A program made the translations under genes and the position numbers. A stretch of DNA of 64,000 bases from Hippasteria phrygiana (lineage: Eukaryota; Echinodermata; Asteroidea; Valvatida; Goniasteridae), in assembly GCA_037893225.1 (NCBI GenBank), contig JAZGUH010000363.1, positions 1,178,001-1,242,000 of the forward strand, read 5' to 3'. Shown piece after piece: positions 36,067 through 47,042 of the stretch. Within the stretch, counting starts at the first letter, position 1. Every line of letters starts with the position of its first letter. Below the pieces are notes generated by a model that saw only the letters and a program-made list of their open reading frames with translations, was not told where the DNA came from and searched no databases.

Positions 36067-38796
36067 TTGTTTTTTTATTTTTTGGATGTGAAATGAGAAT
36101 ACAATAATTTAAGTTTGTCAAACAATCGCGCTGCTGCCAGTTTTCTTTGTTAGACTTTGAAAATAATTAAAGTTGTTTGTAATAGTCACTTGTGATGACG
36201 TCATCATAACGTAATGTACATTTTCATCTGTAAACTTGCTGACCTACCTAGATATTACATTTAAAATAATCGAACTTGTACTTTTGTAGATATACAATGT
36301 ATGGCTTTAAAAACTGCCCCTTTAAGATAACGTGACGTGACATGTGATGACGTCATCATAACGTCACGTCAATTTTCATCTATAAACCTGCTTGCCTACC
36401 CGACTATATATTACATTTCAAATAAATCGGACCTGTACTTTTGAAGATATATGGCTTTGAGAAAAATGCCCCTTTAAGATAATGACACGAAACGAGTGAT
36501 GACGTAATCATGACATCAATAATTTTGTTATTAAAAATACCTACTGGGCTACCTAGATATTACTTTTGAACTTAATCGGACTTGTACTTTTGTTTATATA
36601 TGGCTTCAAAAACTGCACCTTTAAGATGACGTCATGTGACATGTGATGACGTCATCATAACGTCATGTCAATTTCCATCTATAACACCCGGTGGCATACC
36701 TAGATATTACGTTTCAACTTAATCGGACTTGTACTTTTGTAGATATATGGCTTCGAAAAAATGCCCCTTTAAGATGGCGTCACGTGACATGTGATGACAT
36801 CATCATGACGTAAAAGTTCGCCACACGTTGTGAGCAGTTGGGGTAAGTGTCTGCCAAGTTTAAAAGTAGCCAAAGTGGCCAGTAAGAAAGAAAACGTTTA
36901 CAAATGCTAAGGGCAATAATCTAGCGAGTGCCCCTTTAAGATGACACCACGTGACATGTTATGACTTGATCATAACGTCATGTCAATGTTCATCTATAAC
37001 ACCCGGTGGCATACCTAGATATTACGTTCCAACTTAATCGGACTTGAACTTTTGTAGATATATGGCTTCGAAAAATGCCCCTTTAAGATGACGTCACGTG
37101 ACATGTGATGACGTCATCATGACGTAAAGGTTCGGCACACATTGTGAGCAGTTGGGGTAAGTGTCTGCCAAGTTAAAAAGTAGCCAAAGTGGCCGGTAAG
37201 AAAGAAAAAGTTTACAAATGCTATGGGCAATATTCTAGCGACTTAAAAAATATTTTTTTTATGACGTCATCATGACGTCACACAATTTTCGCTTTTTAGG
37301 GCATATCTTTGAGACATACCAAAGCTATAACAAAAATAATTTTTGAAATGTCTTGTTTTGTTCGCTAGATATATTGAAAAGAATGTTACGATTTAAAAAA
37401 TTCAAAAATTCAGCGACTTGAAAAAAGACTAGAAATCAACCCCTTTTATAAACAGCAAGCACATAATAGCCATGGTTATCTGCCCGTCCCAGAATTCCTT
37501 TGTGTTATATTGAATTTGGTCTAAATTTTGAAATGGCTGTCATTTCTTACTTGAGTGAGCCACGATCATGAAATTTTGGAATTACGTACAGAAAAATTCA
37601 ATGTATACATTTTTGTAATCGGATTGACCCTAAAATGAGTTAAAAAAAAAAGAATTGTTTGATGACGTCATCATGACGTCACACAATTTGTGCCTTTTAG
37701 GGCATATCTTTGAGACATACCAAAGCTATAACAAAAAGAATTTTGAAAATATCTTGTTTTGTTTGCTAGATATAGTGAAAAGAATGTTACGATTTTATAA
37801 CTTCAAAAATTCAGCGACTTGAAAAAAGACCAGAAATCAACCGCTTTTATAAACAGCAAGCACATTTAAGCCATGGTTATCTGTCCTTCCCAGAATTCCT
37901 TTGTGTTATATTGAATTTGGTCTAAATTTTGAAATGGCTGTTATTTCTTACTTGAGTGAGCCACGATCATGAAATTTTGGAATTGGGTACAGGAAAATTC
38001 AATATATACATTTTTGTAATCGGATTGACCCTTACATGCGTTAACAAAAAAACACATTTTTGATGACGTCATCATGACGTCACACAATTTTCGCAATTTA
38101 GGGCATATCTTTGAGACATACCAAAGCTATAAGAAAAAGAATTTTGAAAATATCTTGTTTTGTTCGCTAGATATATTGAAAAGAATGTTACGATTTTAAA
38201 ACTTCAAAAAATCAGCGACTTGAAAAAAGACTAGAAATCAACCCCTTTTATAAACAGCAAGCTCATAATAGCCATGGTTATCAGCCCGTCCCAGAATTCC
38301 TTTGTGTTATATTGAATTTGGTCTAAATTTAAAAAATGGCTGTCATTTCTTACTTGAGTGAGCCACGATCATGAAATTTTGGAATTGGGTACAGGAAAAT
38401 TCAATATATACATTTTTGTAATCGGATTGACCCTTACATGCGTTAAAAAAAAACATATTTTTGATGACGTCATCATGACGTCACACAATTTTCGCAATTT
38501 AGGGCATATCTTTGAGACATACCAAAGCTATAAGAAAAAGAATTTTGAAAATATCTTGTTTTGTTCGCTAGATATAATTTTATGAATGTTACGATTTTCA
38601 AATTTCAAAAATTCATAAAAAATCACGTGATGACGTCATCATGACGTAAAAGTTCGGCATGCATTCTGAGCAGTTGGTCTAAGTGTCTGCTAAGTTTAAA
38701 GGCAATCGGCTGCATAAAAGTAGCCAAAGTGCCTGGCAGAAAGAAATCGTGTACAAATGCTATGGGCAAAAGTCTGAAAAAGAAAAAAAAAAAGAA
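36067..38796 (-). mobile_element. array element, right arm of the large palindrome
   Basis: Lacks its own terminal hairpin at the junction and begins directly in GGATGTGAAATG sequence. It ends with GTCTGAAAAAG and an A-run at 38796. Confidence 0.65.
37261..38480. repeat. ~400-bp satellite monomers (example stretch)
   Basis: Each starts GATGACGTCATCATGACGTC, ACACAATTTTCGC and contains GGGCATATCTTTGAGACATA, CTTGTTTTGTTCGCTAGATA, GCCATGGTTATCAGCCC, CCAGAATTCCTTTGTGTTAT and GATTGACCCTTACATGCGTT plus an A-run. Anchors at about 37261, 37661, 38062 and 38463 are 400-401 bp apart. Short ORFs that recur across copies come from this repeat and are not genes. Confidence 0.85.
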
Positions 38797-40791
38797 CTAG
38801 AGGCAAGTGTTTGTGGACAAACACAGGGCTGTTTCGATTTTTTTTATTGTTAGTTTGGATGTCAAATGTGTATGCAATATTTAAAGTTGTTTGTTAGTTA
38901 ACAATGACGGAGGGATGAAGATGTTGTTATTGGATGTGTGAAGGATTGGTTTAAAAAAGGAATCGTGTACAAATGCGATGGGAAATAGCCTAGCGAATGC
39001 CACTTTAAGATGACATCACATAACATGTAATGACTTCATCATAACGTCATGTCAATTTTCATCTATGACACCGGGTGGCATACCTAAATAGTGTGTTTCA
39101 ACTGAATCGGACTGGAACATTTGTAGATATATGGCTTCGAAAAATGCCCCTTTAAGATGACGTCACGTGACACGTGATGACGTCATCAGGACGTAAAAGT
39201 TAGGTACACATTCTGAGCAGTTGGGGTAAGTGTCTGCCAAGTTTAAAAGTAGCCAAACTGGCCGGTAAGAAAGAAAACGTTTACAAATGCTATGGGCAAT
39301 AATCTAGCGAGTGCCCCTTTAAGATGACACCACGTGACATGTTATGACTTGATCATCACGTCATGTCAATGTTCATCTATAACACCCGGTGGCATACCTA
39401 GATATTACGTTCCAACTTAATCGGACTTGTACTTTTGTAGATATATGGCTTCGAAAAATGCCCCTTTAAGATGACGTCACGTGACATGTGATGACGTCAT
39501 CATGACGTAAAAGTTCGGCACACATTGTGAGCAGTTGGTGTAAGTGTCTGCCAAGTTTAAAAGTAGCCAAAGTGGCCGGTAAGAAAGAAAACGTTTACAA
39601 ATGCTATGGGCAATATTGTAGCGACTTGAAAAAAGAATTTTTTTTATGACGTCATCATGACGTCACACAATTTTCGCTTTTTATGGCATATCTTTGAGAC
39701 ATACCAAAGCTATAACAAAAAGAATTTTGAAAATATCTTGTTTTGTTCGCTAGATATATTGAAAAGAATGTTACGATTTTAATACTTCAAAAATTCAGCG
39801 ACTTGAAAAAAGACTAGAAATCAACCCCTTTTATAAACAGCAAGCTCATAATAGCCATGGTTATCAGCCCGTCCCAGAATTCCTTTGTGTTATATTGAAT
39901 TTGGTCTAAATTTTGAAATGGCTGTTATTTCTTACTTGAGTGAGCCACGATCATGAAATTTTGGAATTGGGTACAGAAAAATACAATGTATACATTTTTG
40001 TAATCAGATTGACCCTTACATGCGTTTAAAAAAAAAATATTGTTGATGACGTCATCATGACGTCACACAATTTTCGCCATTTAGGGCATATCTTTGAGAC
40101 ATACCAAAGCTGTAACAAAAATAATTTTGAAAATATCTTGTTTTGTTCGCTAGATATATTGAAAAGAATGTTACGATTTTAAAACTTCAAAAATTCAGCG
40201 ACTTGAAAAAAGACTAGAAATCAACCCCTTTTATAAACAGCAAGCTCATAATAGCCATGGTTATCAGCCCGTCCCAGAATTCCTTTGTGTTATATTGAAT
40301 TTGGTCTAAATTTTGAAATGGCTGTCATTTCTTACTTGAGTGAGCCACGATCATGAAATTTTGGAATTGGGTACAGCAAAATTCAATATATACATTTTTG
40401 GAATCAGATTGACCCTTACATGCGTTAAAAAAAAAAAGCATTTTTGATGACGTCATCATGACGTCACACAATTTTCGCTTTTTAAGGCATATCTTTGAGA
40501 CATACCAAAGCTATAAGAAAAAGAATTTTGAAAATATCTTGTTTTGTTCGCTAGATATAATTTAATGAATGTTACGATTTTCAAAATTCAAAAATTCATA
40601 AAAAATCACGTGATGACGTCATCATGACGTAAAAGTTCGGCATGCATCCTGAGCAGTTGGTCTAAGTGTCTGTTAAGTTTAAAGGCAATCGGCTGCATAA
40701 AAGTAGCCAAAGTGCCTGGCAGAAAGAAATCGTGTACAAATGCTATGGGCAAAAGTCTGAAAAAGAAGAAAAAAAAAAAAAGAAAAAAAAA
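38797..40791 (-). mobile_element. array element between 38.8 and 40.8 kb
   Basis: CTAG 38797-38800, hairpin 38807-38824, short- and long-monomer interior, and an A-run end. Confidence 0.7.
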
Positions 40792-43700
40792 CTAGACGGA
40801 CGGTGTTTGTGGACAAACACAGGGCTGTTTCGTTTTTTTTTTTTTTTAGTTTGGATGTGAAATGGGAATACAATAATTAAACTTCGTCAAACAATCGCGC
40901 TCCTGCCAGTTTTCTATGTTAGACTTTGAAAATAATTTAGGTTGTTTGTAATAGTCACTTGTGATGACGTCATCATAACGTAATGTAAATTTACATCTGT
41001 AAACTTGCTGACCTACCTAGATATTACATTTAAAATAATCGAACTTGTACTTTTGTAGATATACAATGTATGGCTTTAAAAACTGCCCCTTTAAGATAAT
41101 GTCACGTGACATGTGATGACGTCATCATAACGTCACGTCAATTTTTATCTATGAACCTGCTTGCCTACCCGACTATATATTACATTTCAAATAAATCGGA
41201 CTTGTACTTTTGTAGATTTATGGCTTCGAAAAATGCCCCTTTAAGATAATGACACGAAACAAGTGATGACGTAATCATGACATCATAATTTTTTTAATTT
41301 AAAATACCTACTGGGCTACCTAGATATTACTTTTGAACTTAATCGGACTTGTACTTTTGTTTATATATGGCTTCAAAAACTGCCCCTTTAAGATGACGTC
41401 AGGTGACATGTGATGAAGTCATCATAACGTCATGTCAATTTTCATCTATAAACCTGCTGGCCTACTTAGATATTACATTTCAACTTAATCGAGCTTGTAC
41501 TTTTGTAGATATGGCTTCAAAAACTGCCCCTTTAAGATGACGTCACGTGACATGTGATGACATCATGATAATGTCATGTCAATTTTCAGCTATAAACCTA
41601 CTGGGCTACCTAGATATTACTTTTCAACTTAATCGAACTTGTGCTTTTGTAGACATATGGCTTCAAAAACTGCCCCTTTAAGATGACGTCACGTGACATG
41701 TGATGACATCAATTATGATAATGTCATGTCAATTTTCAGCTATAAACCTACTGGGCTACCTAGATATTACTTTTCAACTTAATCGAATTTGTACTTTTGT
41801 AGATATATGGCTTCAAAAACTGCCCCTTTAAGATGACGTCACGTGGCATGTCATGACGTCATCAAGAGGTAAAAGTTCGGCACACATTGTGAGCAGTTAG
41901 TCTAAGTGTCTGCCAAGTTTAAAAGTACCCAAAGTGCCGGTAAGAAAGAAAACGTGTACAAATGCTATAGGCAATAATCTAGCGAGTGCCCCTTTAAGAT
42001 GACACCACGTGACATGTTATGACTTGATCATAACGTCATGTCAATTTTCATCTATAACACCAGGTGGCATACCTTACGTTCCAACTGAATCGGACTTGTA
42101 CTTTTGTAGATATATGGCTTCGAAAAATGCCCCTTTAAGATGACGTCACGTGACATGTGATGACGTCATCAGGACGTAAAAGTTCGGCACACATTGTGAG
42201 CAGTTGGGGTAAGTGTCTGCCAAGTTTAAAAGTAGCCAATGTGGCCGGTAAGAAAGTAAACGTTTACAAATGCTATGGGCAATATTCTATCGACTTGAAA
42301 AAAGAATTTTTTTATGACGTCATCATGACGTCACACAATTTTCGCTTTATAGGGCATATCTTTGAGACATACCAAAGCTATAACAAAAAGAATTTTGAAA
42401 ATATCTTGTTTTGTTCGCTAGATATAGTGAAAAGAATGTTACGATTATAAAACTTCAAGAATTCAGCGACTTGAAAAAAGACTACAAATCAACCCTTTTT
42501 ATAAACAGCATGCACATTTAAGCCATGGTTATCAGCCCTTCCCAGAATTCCTTTGTGTTATATTGAATTTGGTCTACATTTTGAAATGGCTCCTATTTCT
42601 TACTTGAGTGAGCCACGATCACGAAATTTTGGAATTAGGTACAGGAAAATTCAATGTATACATTTTTGTAATCAGATTGACCCTTACATGCGTTTAAAAA
42701 AAAAATATTGTTGATGACGTCATCATGACGTCACACAATTTTCGCCTTTTAGGGCATATCTTTGAGACATACCAAACCTATAACAAAAAGAATTTTGAAA
42801 ATATCTTGTTTTGTTCGCTAGATATATTGAAAAGAATGTTACGATTTTAATACTTCAAAAATTCAGCGACTTGAAAAAAGACTAGAAATCAACCCCTTTT
42901 ATAAACAGCAAGCTCATAATAGCCATGGTTATCAGCCCGTCCCAGAATTCCTTTGTGTTATATTGAATTTGGTCTAAATTTTGAAATGGCTGTTATTTCT
43001 TACTTGAGTGAGCCACGATCATGAAATTTTGGAATTGGGTACAGAAAAATACAATGTATACATTTTTGTAATCAGATTGACCCTTACATGCGTTTAAAAA
43101 AAAAAATATTGTTGATGACGTCATCATGACGTCACACAATTTTCGCCATTTAGGGCATATCTTTGAGACATACCAAAGCTGTAACAAAAAGAATTTTGAA
43201 AATATCTTGTTTTGTTCGCTAGATATATTGAAAAGAATGTTACGATTTTAAAACTTCAAAAATTCAGCGACTTGAAAAAAGACTAGAAATCAACCCCTTT
43301 TATAAACAGCAAGCTCATAATAGCCATGGTTATCAGCCCGTCCCAGAATTCCTTTGTGTTATATTGAATTTGGTCTAAATTTTGAAATGGCTGTCATTTC
43401 TTACTTGAGTGAGCCACGATCATGAAATTTTGGAATTGGGTACAGCAAAATTCAATATATACATTTTTGGAATCAGATTGACCCTTACATGCGTTAAAAA
43501 AAAAAAGCATTTTTGATGACGTCATCATGACGTCACACAATTTTCGCTTTTTAAGGCATATCTTTGAGACATACCAAAGCTATAAGAAAAAGAATTTTGA
43601 AAATATCTTGTTTTGTTCGCTAGATATAATTTAATGAATGTTACGATTTTCAAAATTCAAAAATTCATAAAAAATCACGTGATGACGTCATCATGACGTA

Positions 43701-44287
43701 AAAGTTCGGCATGCATTCTGAGCAGTTGGTCTGAGTGTCTGTTAAGTTTAAAGGCAATCGGCTGTATAAAAGTAGCCAAAGTGCCTGGCAGAAAGAAATC
43801 GTGTACAAACGCTATGGGCAAAAAGTCTGAAAAAGAAAAAAAAAAAAAAAGAAAAAAAAAAAAAAAAAAAAAAAAAAAAACAAAATCTTAACGAAAACAA
43901 GGGCTGTTTCGAAAAACTTTCGAAACAGCCAAAAAGAAAAAAAAAAGAAAAAAAAAAAAATCTTAACGAAAACAAGGGCTGTTTCGAAAAACTTTCGAAA
44001 CAGCCAAAAAAAAAAAAATCTTAACGAAAACAAGGGCTGTTTCGAAAAACTTTCGAAACAGCCCAAAAAAAAATCTTAACGAAAACAAGGGCTGTTTCGA
44101 AAAACTTTCGAAACAGCCAAAAATCTTAACGAAAACAAGGGCTGTTTCGAAAAACTTTCGAAACAGCCAAAAAATCTTAACGAAAACAAGGGCTGTTTCG
44201 AAAAACTTTCGAAACAGCCAAAAAAATAAATAAATAAAAAATCTTAACGAAAACAAGGGCTGTTTCGAAAAACTTTCGAAACAGCCA
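40792..44287 (-). mobile_element. rightmost array element
   Basis: CTAG 40792-40795, hairpin 40803-40820. Its part around 41.36-42.16 kb is almost the same as 19.32-20.24 kb. The outer end is extended by seven hairpin units (separate entry). Confidence 0.7.
43881..44287. repeat. seven tandem hairpin units at the outer end of the array
   Basis: Each unit reads AATCTTAACGAAAACAAG, GGCTGTTTCGAA-AAAC-TTTCGAAACAGCC, separated by A-rich spacers of variable length (4 to about 30 nt). The 12-bp stems are perfect in all copies read. The spacers vary while the hairpins do not. Confidence 0.85.
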
Positions 44288-44289
44288 AC

Positions 44290-44998
44290 AAGCTTATGAA
44301 AATTAATAGTATGAACAATTTGTGGGATGGCTGATTTTTGATATCTGTTAGTGCGACAATAAGGGACAAGAAGACTGCTAGTATTTCTGAGAGTTCGAGT
44401 ACTGTTACGGGGAGGGGGTAGCATAGACATGTGTTTTGAGCCAACAAGGGACTTGGCAAATTTCTTAAATAACTGGTTACGTCGCTGTTCCAAAGATAGA
44501 AGTTGAAGATAATCAAGAGTAACAGCATATTTAGAATAATTACGATGACCAACAATTATACGACAAGCACGTTTCTGGATTCTTTCAATGCACTGGGATT
44601 GAAAAACTGACAAGGAACTTGACCACACTGGAGAGGCACATTCAAGAATAGGTCTTATGTACATGAGATAAATAGCCACAAGATCTAAAATGGGAGCGTC
44701 GAACTTTTTAAGAATACATAAAATATATAATCTCTTGGCAGCCATACAAGTAATGTGATCCACATGCATGTCCCATTTTAAATTGGACTGAATAATAACA
44801 CCAAGCAATTTAAAACTATCAACACATTCCAAGACTGATGTACCAATAAAAATATCCGGCCAAGTAATTTGTCTTTTTAAAAAGGAAATATGCATAACTT
44901 TACATTTCTCCGGTTTAGGTTTCATGTGGTTTTCCAAAGACCAGGAACAAAGACTCGAAATTTCATTCTGTAAACATGATGCATCAGAAATATTCCTT
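44290..44998 (-). pseudogene. LINE reverse transcriptase, C-terminal fragment (CR1/Jockey-like)
   Basis: Non-LTR retrotransposon remnant. The - strand frame reads KPKPEKCKVMHISF, then FKLLGVIIQSNLKWDMHV, AAKRLYILCILKK, YIRPILECASPVWSSSL and RIQKRACRIIVGH: the thumb/connection region that follows the catalytic core in the Jockey superfamily. The catalytic YADD region is missing, so the copy is 5'-truncated (about 44998). The frame continues to ~43963 only because it runs into the hairpin units, and that tail (VSKVFRNSPCFR repeats) is not LINE sequence. No 3' tail or target duplication was recognised, so the array probably cut or abuts the LINE. Confidence 0.85.
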
Positions 44999-45168
44999 TT
45001 TTATTAGCCAGGTATCATAAGTGTTCTGGTGGAAGGGTAGTTTCAAGTTGTAAAATGTGATATGGATTCGCATTGGTGTTTCGCACTGTTGTAGTCACTA
45101 AGTATAAAATTTAAATAGGCCTGCAAAGTAATCGTATAGTTTTGGACACCTCAATTTGTTTAGTTCTC

Positions 45169-45560
45169 GGAAAGATTTTACTTTAATACCCCCACCAAAA
45201 TCGGTTAGAAACAGCAAATTTTCGAAAATAACCATCCATTTGTGTTCATAATTGTATAAACACTTGGCACAACCTATAATTTTGAGAATTTTGTTGGAAA
45301 TTTTAGTGCAATATAGGGGAAGAAAGTTTGTGTTTTCTGTGTTAGAACTTCTTGGCAGTTGGCACCATGTATTGTCACTCCAAAGTGTGCACATACATGT
45401 TGATTTCTTCCTAATTGTTTACAGATTTTGCTGAAATAAATCTTGAAATAACAGGTTGTGCCACATGTTTAGACAGTTGTTATCAAGGAGGGTTGGTTAT
45501 TTTCCAAGATGTTGCTGTTCTTGACCGATTTTGGTGGGGGTATTAAAGTAAAATCTTTCC
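45169..45560 (+). mobile_element. 392-bp MITE, copy 1
   Basis: Ends GGAAAGATTTTACTTTAATA and CCCCCACCAAAATCGGT, with the exact inverse at the right. The interior includes CTTGGCAGTTGGCACCATGT. A sister copy in the opposite orientation lies at 57426-57789. Confidence 0.85.
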
Positions 45561-47007
45561 ACGGACTTTAGGTTTTTATAACTTTGGTCAGTACTTTGGA
45601 GGAAAATGTTATTTTATTACCCACTTTAGGCATAGCAGAGATGTACCAGTCACAGCAGTTGAGTTGTTAATGCGAGGAAATCCCTGTCGCTGGATCAGGG
45701 TCCAGGTAAGACCCTCAAGTTTTTGAGGATGAGGAACAGAAGGAAGCAGTGACACTGGAGTTCAACCTTCAAATGCTGATTATTTTATTTCCTTTCCAAC
45801 CCGTCGGATAAAGGACAACAGTTGACCCAATGAGATGACTCAGACTGCTTTGCTAATTGGTCAAAACAGACCCATCACAAAGACCCATCAAATAGACCCA
45901 TCAAATAGACCCTGCAAAACCAGAGTAAATAAATAAAACCTACATGTATTATCATCCCTGACGATTTATGCATTTATATAAACATACAATACATGTATAC
46001 GTAATTATGCAAGCAAAGAAAAATATCGTTTACCCATTTTGACATATTAAAATAGTCTGTTAAGGCTCTTACCCAGACACGAGTCACTGGTGTTACTCTG
46101 GAAGTAACGGTGCAGCCCACGGCTTATACGGAAGCCCTCAAACGCCTGTATTTGCTCTGCAATGGCGGCTATCCAGTGCCTAAAGCAAAGGCATACACGT
46201 ACATAACGTAATACACCGATATACATACATGTTTCACGCAGTGGACTCACACAGTGCATATGTATGCACGAGAGTACACAGCGCTCACTGCCAACTCATC
46301 AAGTTCCAGAAAAGTTTTGCACCTTAAATATAAGACAAAAAGCAGGCTGCTTGCCAAACTTACAGAACTTTCTGGACAAATAGATTCAAGCTCCTCTCCA
46401 AGTCAAATCGATAGCGGAGAAAGGCCGCACGAGACGCGTTGCAGGGCCAGCGCGTCTATCCGACCACATGGGCTGTTCCGTTGTTCCGGTTATACCCCTC
46501 TGGATTACTACAAAGTCAGCCTAACTAGTAATTTTCTAACTAATGTTGACGGCAAATCATATGAATTAAAAGAATAAATTATCCCATCTAATAAATCCAG
46601 ATTGTCACAGTGTCTGTCTTTTCTACGAGGTGCCCGCAGTACCGTAAGTAGGGAAGCATAATAGAAGGATAATTGCAGAGGGTTATTAGCCTAGATCAGC
46701 AGGATGGCAACTTCAGCCAAAGTGCATGCCCACACGTACAAAAAAACATAAACGTACTTCCAGTCGCAAAAACCCAACTCCCTACATTAATAACCATTCA
46801 CCATTTGTGGAAGTTTTACGTACACCATAATTTTCCTCATCAATAAATAAAATGTCCTCTTTCTGCAAATTAAGCCTGCTGATCTTCAACATGGCATCTT
46901 ATTAGTGAACTATATGTTATTCAAAAACCTAAAAAACAGTTTTCCGTCTTGTGACCAAGCGTGCAAGGTAAGGCCAAATAAAGAACACACGCTGCAACCT
47001 TCTTTTT

Positions 47008-47009
<2 letters not shown>
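45561..47009. other. intergenic, no supported gene
   Basis: Contains short tandem GACCCATCAAATA copies near 45880-45912. The stretch 46.84-46.92 kb is similar to 49.44-49.50 kb inside the hAT element (CTCTTTC.., TTAAGC.TGCT, GAACTAT), so a degraded relative may be present. Confidence 0.4.

Positions 47010-47041
<32 letters not shown>

Positions 47042-47042
<1 letters not shown>

Larger units (their letters stand above)
16396..44287. repeat. 28-kb array of non-autonomous rolling-circle (Helitron/Helentron-like) elements
   Basis: Every part of this block is built from a few repeat families; no gene is supported. Junctions carry hairpin GTGTTTGT-GG-ACAAACAC next to CTAG (- orientation: 16396, 18823, 21117, 26458, 28395, 38797, 40792; + orientation: CTAG at 32737-32740 and 36063-36066). 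A variant with ATAG (CTAT on the - strand) is at 24197. On the element's own strand the order is hairpin, 6-16 nt, CTAG, then T, which is the Helitron 3' terminus (CTRR followed by T). The opposite end of each unit is a T/A-rich microsatellite next to GTCTGAAAAAG. The strong tandem-repeat interior resembles Helentron-associated elements. Orientation is - for 16.4-28.4 kb, + for 28.4-36.07 kb and - for 36.07-44.29 kb. The class assignment is inferred; no Rep/helicase gene is present. Confidence 0.75.

Noticed and set aside
17945..43187. Repeated 60-117-codon ORFs (for example at 17945, 20239, 27135, 28660 and 42157)
   Set aside because: They are the same satellite monomers read in chance-open frames, on both strands, with no codon-like conservation.
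43881..44287. CRISPR-like array of repeats and spacers
   Set aside because: Spacers are A-rich and of variable length, the genome is eukaryotic, and the repeats are perfect hairpins belonging to a transposon end.
16396..44287. Interpretation of the block as an ordinary simple centromeric satellite only
   Set aside because: Defined hairpin-CTAG junctions and matched ends show discrete elements; a centromeric role remains possible but is not shown.
43963..44290. C-terminal extension of the LINE ORF with VSKVFRNSPCFR repeats
   Set aside because: It is the hairpin satellite read in frame by accident.
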